DNA of 26,771 nt from Syncephalis fuscata (lineage: Eukaryota > Zoopagomycota > Zoopagomycetes > Zoopagales > Piptocephalidaceae). This document shows positions 22,522 through 26,771 of the stretch, piece after piece. The stretch is from NCBI GenBank assembly GCA_025786725.1, contig JAHLTZ010000109.1, positions 1-26,771 on the forward strand, in the 5' to 3' direction. Positions within the stretch are counted from its first letter, which is position 1, and each line of letters opens with the position of its first letter. The notes below the pieces were generated by a model. It did no database searches, was not told where the DNA came from, and saw nothing but the letters and a program-made list of their open reading frames with translations. A program made the translations under genes and the position numbers.

Positions 22522-23133
22522 CAGTCCAATACATACTTTTAATAAAACATCAAGCTTATTTATTTATTTTATTTGTACGTATGGCTCAATAAGTAAGTTA
22601 ATCAAAGTCTATTGGCAATTGAACTAGGAAGAAATGGGCAACAGTTATGAATAGTGCATGACTATTACAAATAAATAATATGGAATAGAACAAATATACA
22701 ATGGAAAGTGTGTGAATAGTTATGTTGAACTTACGATGCATATATTGGTATTTCAAATTATTATACATAGAAAAGGTAATTTGCTGTAATTATAGCTATC
22801 AAAAAACGAAATATTAAACTTCTACACTGGTCATGTTTACTAATAACAAATAATCCAATTTTGCAATGTTTATGAATATTGTGCGTCAATAGTAAAATTT
22901 TATGCATTGTAAATTTAACACTACTAGTTATATATTTTCCATTTTATATTTGTTCTATTCCATATTATTTATTTTGTAATAGTCATGCACTATTCATAAC
23001 TGTTGCCCATTTCTTCCTAGTTCAATTGCCAATAGACTTTGATTAGCTTACTTATTGAGCCATACGTACAAATAAAATAAATAAAATAAGTAGACATAAG
23101 CTTAATGCTTTATTAAAAATATGTATTGGACTG
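22522..23133. repeat. Long near-perfect inverted repeat, 186/198-bp arms and 228-bp spacer
   Basis: The left arm 22522-22707 matches the reverse complement of 22936-23133. I count five substitutions, one single-base indel and one 11-nt insertion (in the right arm, in the TTTATTTA tract). The inner roughly 140 bp differ at only two bases and one indel. Outer ends read CAGTCCAATACATA and its complement. I see no clear target-site duplication beside the ends and no ORF in the spacer. It could be a foldback or MITE-like element, or a source of hairpin RNA. Confidence 0.9.
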
Positions 23134-24240
23134 CTCGTTTATGTCTATTAATTGCTGGATTAGCCAATGTCAAATAAATCTGTATGGGACTGGTAGAAGG
23201 TTGAATAATACTATAATGCAAGTATCAATATTGCAATACTGCGAGAATGTAACGATATGTCTATTGTATAAAATAAGCATGATAATAGATTTATCATGTA
23301 ATAAATTTGACGGCCGACATAACTCACTACTCGTCTCCATGTTCCATAGAACAAATGTGTAGTTAGTTGCGCGAACATTATAAATATATCCATTTGATCC
23401 CAAATCATACTGAGATTAATAGATTATTTATAAACAACAGATTGTAAAATAGTGTTAAATGACACACAGTATTCATGCTGTACACATTTTATTAATAAAT
23501 AAACTAAAAAGTAAATAATACATATATATAGTTTTATCGATAGAAATAGTTATTAGATAGCTATTTCTTATAAATAGGGTGGCAAAAAGTGCGCATTTAA
23601 CAATTCTGAGCGTGGGAAAATCTAGATATTATAGTGAGCAAATATAGTAAAGCAGAAATTATACTTTATTCGATGACAAATTCTTATTCAAAGGCAATAA
23701 TTGCGCATTGTGTTATTTGGTTATCTAATACAGTCTGGTGGTTGTGGCGTATTCTCTCTCCCCTTATATGCATGCGTAACCATGTATAACTAGCGATTCC
23801 CTCGCGATATCCTAATTAAACCGTTTCTTAGTAATTTGTGACCAATGGCAATAATTGCTCAAGAATACACAGCACCAAGTTATTTTGATAAACCAGTCAA
23901 AGTTGTCGATAAATAAGTCTGAATTGCCATAGCATCTCTCTCTAGTAAGTCATCATTTGAATGCCTACCAAATCTTACTGAACTTCAACAAGATAGCACA
24001 TCACTGCTCATATTTATCAAATACAGCTTGCAAGGTAACAGCAATAGTAGGCTTTTAAACACTGCAATAATAACGCATTAATTGTCAAAACAACCAAATA
24101 GACCGATAGCTACGTCCAATCTTTATAATTTTAGTTACACTCTATTTCATAACTGCTTTAAAGGTAATTAAGCTAGTAGTAAAACATTTATATGCTAATC
24201 AGAAATATACAATTAATGAAACACAGCATCAATTGGACCA

Positions 24241-26771
24241 ATGCTTGATATTATCGTTGATAGCCATGACCAATATGCGAATGGACAATCGTTAAACATA
24301 GTAAAGATGCACGTTTATGGCATGATGTGTTCAAGTACGTGATTATTAAATAGCTATAGCCTACAATAACTATTGATAGGCTGTGAAGCATCTTTAACCA
24401 ACGGATTGGAAATGCTGCCGGGTGTTTGCAAGGTATTTGCCAGCTCGATGCTACAATTAGTCAAAGTTTCCTATGTCTCGACGCCAACATTAAATAACGA
24501 AGCTATTATTAATCAAATACGCACTATGGGCTATGAAGCTGAAATGGCTGGAGACGATGAACCTTCTGCTACAACGTTGATTATCTATGGCTATCTATCG
24601 TCTTCACAGCAATTATCCTCGGGGTTGGTAGTCAATGTATTAAAAAAGCAACCTGGAGTACATCAAGTAGAAGAACGTCGAGATACAAAATCTTTTGCTC
24701 TATCATTCAATTCTGGCCGTGCTCTTTCTTCTTCAAAGAATCCTCTTTACATTTACCATATTATTTATGATCTCGATATTACTGGCCCACGTACACTTTT
24801 GCGCGCTTTATCGCTTGCCGATATAAATGCTGGACTACCAGAGCAAATGCCGATTAGTGATCGTACGCGAAAGCACCAGCATCGACGGCTTATGCTGTTA
24901 CTGCTATGTTCTTTCTTTGCCATTCCAGCCATTGTTATTGAACTGATTTTTCCAAATATTCTTCAGCATCCTATGTATCGAGCACTTATGCCCCGTGACT
25001 GGCTAATGTTTGTATTAGGCACTATAGTTCAATTATTTGTATGGCCGTTCTACTTGGCTACCTACCGTTCACTGCGCTATACACGACAAGTTACAATGGA
25101 TGCTTTACTGACTCTTTCGACTACAGTTGGATATGGCTTTTCATTGGCCGCCATTATTATAACAGCAGTCACTCTTGGTGATGTTCGTTTAGCCATGTTC
25201 TTTGACATGAATGCCATGCTGGTTATGTTCTTTTTATTAGGTCGGTATTTGCACAACTTTGGAAAATATAAAGCAGTTCGTGCACTATCAGAGTTGAAAG
25301 AACTACAAGCCAACACAGCACGCCTTATTCTAAATAAACCCGATGTTTATTCATTTGGTGCAACACAGCCAGCAGGCTTTCCGGCAATAGCTGATGCTTC
25401 TAATGGAGTCAAAGCAATGGAACCTAATCCACAGTCTACAATAGCAGTAATCGATGAACCGCTCCAGTCAAAGATTATAGATATTCGTTTGGTGCAGCGC
25501 CACGATGAGCTTTTAGTACTGCCAGGTGAATCAATTCCTGTTGATGGACTTGTATTAGATGGTTCAGGGGAAGCTGATGAGTCGCTCGTTACAGGGGAAG
25601 CCGTTCCTGTTGAGAAAAATCCTGGTATCCGAGTTACTGGTGGCACAATCTTAGTGACCGGACAGTTACGTATCCGTTGCGTAAAAGCTGCAACTGAGGG
25701 AACATTGGCCGAGATTGGGCGATTAATCGAATCGGCACAAGCATCGAAAATATCGGTGCAAAAACTGGCCGATCGTATTGCTATGATATTTTGCCCAGCG
25801 GCCATTGCATTTGCATTTCTTGTCCTATTCACTTGGCTGGGGCTGACTCTTGGAAATGTAGTGACTGATACGGAAAATCTACCACCTGTCATATTTTCGC
25901 TCAATTTCTTTATTGCTGTACTTGTTGTGGCATGTCCATGCGCCGTGTCATTGGGTAAGTGCTCTATTATTAACAAGTCTTTATCTCACCTTTTGTTAGC
26001 TGTCCTACTGTGCTGGTCGTGGCCACAGGTCTTGCATCAAAGCTTGGTTTTTGGTTCGTGATGGAAATGCATTTGAACAAGGCGCCAAGGTAACAGCTGT
26101 CGTATTCGACAAGACCGGCACACTTACCGAAGGAACATTTAGTGTAGTAGCTGCTAGCGTATATTGCTTAAACAATACAGATAACCATGCTGGTTTTCAT
26201 GAAATAATCGGTGCAGCCTCTACGGCCAGCCGACACCCAGTATCTCGGGCATTGACACGTCATTTTGCCAAATACGATGACCCGGAACAGAACGGAGTTG
26301 TAGACATGGTAGAAGTGCCAGGAGATGGTTACACCTGTAAAATCAATGGTGAATTAATTGCAATTGGCAAGTCTGAATGGATTATTGCCAACTGGATCAA
26401 CAGTCAAGATTGTATTGCAATTGATGCTTTAAGAAAATGGGCTGCTCAGCACGAAAAGAGAGGTAGTACTGGTGAGTAGATGTTGATGTATTAGTTTAGC
26501 TGTTTAATGTTAATACAACAATAGTTGTAGTAGCATTAGTTGTAAATATTCTACATGCTTATGCACTTGAAGATAAGCCGCGGGACAATGCAGAAATGGT
26601 CGTTAAATGGCTTCACTCTCTAGGCAAACAAATACACTTGGTGAGCGGCGATAATGTCGGCGCAGTTCATCGTCTTGCTTTGCGTGTAGGTATTGACATT
26701 GAACATGCACATGGAGCATGTCTACCTAGCGATAAAGTAAAAGCTATCGAACGTTTGCAAAATATGGGCCA
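24241..26771 (+). CDS. Cu+-transporting P-type ATPase (PIB type, Ccc2/ATP7-like), truncated by window end
   Basis: Exons 24241-24334, 24380-25954, 26000-26471 and 26525 to the window end. The first ATG after an in-frame stop (24217) is 24241. An N-terminal HMA domain has GMMCSSC (Cys30, Cys33), its CxxC split by the first intron. A second ferredoxin-like fold (about 90-135) lacks CxxC. Membrane helices begin near residue 170. The actuator loop has SLVTGEAVPVEK (TGE at 436-438) and the ion-binding CPC is at 550-552. Exon 3 carries DKTGTLTEG (phosphorylated Asp at 26108-26110) and the SRHPV variant of the nucleotide-site HP motif; the last exon reaches GDN and SDKVKAIERLQ. The GDGxND hinge lies beyond the edge. 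Family role: copper export or delivery to the secretory pathway. Two single-base frame breaks, near 26004 and 26050, interrupt exon 3; see findings. Call confidence is high, intactness uncertain. Confidence 0.9.

Larger units (their letters stand above)
22050..24240. other. Intergenic region between the TRP-like and copper ATPase genes
   Basis: About 2.2 kb. It begins with the 3' UTR of the TRP-like gene, rich in CAT and AATA trinucleotides (22050-22125). It then holds the long inverted repeat listed separately, and ends as the promoter of the ATPase gene. A small hairpin (AGAAATAG paired with CTATTTCT, around 23542-23570) is also visible. The small ORFs around 23126-23408 lack protein character. 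Confidence 0.5.

Noticed and set aside
22522-23133. Tc1/mariner-type element suggested by CAGT ends
   Set aside because: No flanking TA duplication is visible and no transposase remnant lies between the arms, so the class cannot be assigned.
23126-23408. Overlapping ORFs right of the inverted repeat
   Set aside because: Short, mutually antisense, no domain or signal; consistent with chance in AT-rich DNA.
25077-25976. Minus-strand ORFs of 79 and 209 codons
   Set aside because: Antisense shadows of the copper ATPase exon 2, which carries clear family motifs on the plus strand.

Overview
The window is AT-rich nuclear DNA of a fungus. All the genes I could model, except one repeat-rich ORF, are interrupted by short introns. 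I placed 37 introns of about 33-73 nt, most 45-65 nt, with GTA/GTG/GTTAG donors and CTAAY-like branch points. The gene content is fungal: a secreted N/S/T-rich repeat glycoprotein, an ML-like/TRP channel of the Flc/Pkd2 type carrying a chitin-binding module, an alpha-arrestin with a long disordered N-terminus, and a Cu+-type P-type ATPase. I cannot fix the phylum; intron density and base composition would suit an early-diverging (zoopagomycote or mucoromycote-like) fungus, which is inference.

Layout. 456-2480 (-): secreted repeat protein. 4031-6621 (-): a 12-exon gene whose spliced product fuses an alpha/beta-hydrolase to a DSP-like tyrosine phosphatase. 6736-7168 (-): a doubtful coding fragment. 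7793-9866 (+) and 10226-12269 (-): two convergent paralogues, each with an extracellular PA-like domain followed by seven membrane segments and a phosphorylatable tail; six intron positions and phases are shared between them. 12930-16669 (-): 10-exon arrestin-domain protein. 16670-19171: 2.5 kb divergent promoter region with a (GTA)n tract. 19172-22049 (+): TRP-like channel with an inserted CBM18. 22522-23133: a long, nearly perfect inverted repeat. 24241 to the window end (+): copper P-type ATPase, truncated by the window edge and with two apparent single-base frame breaks just after the CPC motif.

Together the genes lean to the cell surface and membrane signalling: two receptor-like 7TM proteins, an arrestin, a channel and a secreted glycoprotein. 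Whether this is a functional neighbourhood or chance cannot be told from one window. The most unusual items are the hydrolase-phosphatase fusion (with Asn in place of the usual His before the catalytic Cys), the paired PA-7TM genes, the CBM18 inside a TRP channel, and the inverted repeat.
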